A stretch of 20,245 nt of DNA, from contig JBNGIS010038590.1 of assembly GCA_049999725.1 (NCBI GenBank), positions 58,978 to 79,222 on the forward strand. Direction: 5' to 3'. The translations under genes and the position numbers were made by a program. Below the pieces are notes generated by a model. It did no database searches and was not told where the DNA came from. It saw only the letters and a list, made by a program, of their open reading frames with translations. Origin of the DNA: Haplomitrium mnioides. Lineage: Eukaryota; Marchantiophyta; Haplomitriopsida; Calobryales. Positions 19,891 to 20,245 of the stretch are shown piece after piece (position 1 is the stretch's first letter; every line of letters begins with the position of its first letter).

Positions 19891-20245
19891 TGTCACAGTC
19901 TCTTGAAGTCTTCAGAATCAGATTACTCTGATCCAGTGTCGAACCCACATAGAGCAGGGCCAATCTGAATTATTTTCTATGATTTTTGCAGTTTCTAGTT
20001 GTTTTGGAAAGGGACAACTGAACACACCCCAAGACTAGGCCCTTCAGACCTTGGTTATTCACTTTTCACTACTCACTCTCATTACTAACAAATACTACAA
20101 TGACAATGAGACTCCTCCCCACTGCCCTCTAGCAACTATTAGAACAAGATTTTAGTACAGGTTGCTCCAAAATACTAGAGTTTCTAAACACAACTTTCCC
20201 TTCAAGTAGACTTTAAGCTTGGGAGATGAAGATCCTTCATCCACA
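19891..20245. other. unrecognised sequence after the gypsy fragment
   Basis: The gypsy integrase similarity ends abruptly and is followed by unrelated sequence starting near 'gatccagtgtcgaaccc'. I see no open frame of note, no tandem period and no recognisable terminal repeat. It could be the edge of another inserted element that continues beyond the window. Confidence 0.5.

Noticed and set aside
1-20245. tRNA or rRNA genes
   Set aside because: No cloverleaf-compatible segment with A and B boxes and no rRNA-like conserved stretch was noticed on either strand. A covariance-model scan was not possible here.

Overview
This window looks like non-genic nuclear DNA from a large, repeat-rich plant genome. 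The evidence is decayed Ty1/copia and Ty3/gypsy polyproteins, a diverged satellite array, and spliceosomal introns with GT...AG borders. A gymnosperm would fit the old, heavily mutated elements, but the sequence does not settle the species. I see no intact protein-coding gene; every recognisable coding region carries stops or frameshifts.

Layout. Bases 1-45 are a (CT)n microsatellite, followed by about 0.9 kb I do not recognise. A 104-bp-period satellite occupies about 990-1690 and reappears on the same strand at about 16721-18080, so the intervening 15 kb sits between two blocks of one satellite family. From 1774 to 8294 lies a Ty1/copia retrotransposon, coding on the minus strand, with about 93% identical terminal repeats and a matching 5-bp flanking repeat (aaaac). 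Its order is gag, protease, integrase, reverse transcriptase, RNase H, all broken. About 8300-9957 holds no gene I can name, but has a small 52-bp-period repeat.

The most interesting part is 9958-16521, where two decayed intron-containing genes point away from each other across a 436-bp spacer with a TATA-like box. The minus-strand gene (13581 to 9958) carries the DNTTGQNKN and VGHTHDQI signatures I associate with the transposase-like DUF7869 family. The plus-strand gene (14018 to at least 16521) has an unknown N-terminal region, a Lys/Pro/Ser-rich linker and a C-terminal segment resembling a ParB/sulfiredoxin fold (VGGNDNAAARQLL). Introns of both genes contain minisatellites with different periods (24 and 30 bp) but the same self-complementary, alternating purine-pyrimidine core (about TATGCGCGCATA). 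I infer that the pair is a decayed two-gene mobile element.

From about 18140 to 19890 there is a truncated plus-strand Ty3/gypsy pol fragment (reverse transcriptase, RNase H, start of integrase) next to the right satellite block. The last 350 bp are unrecognised.
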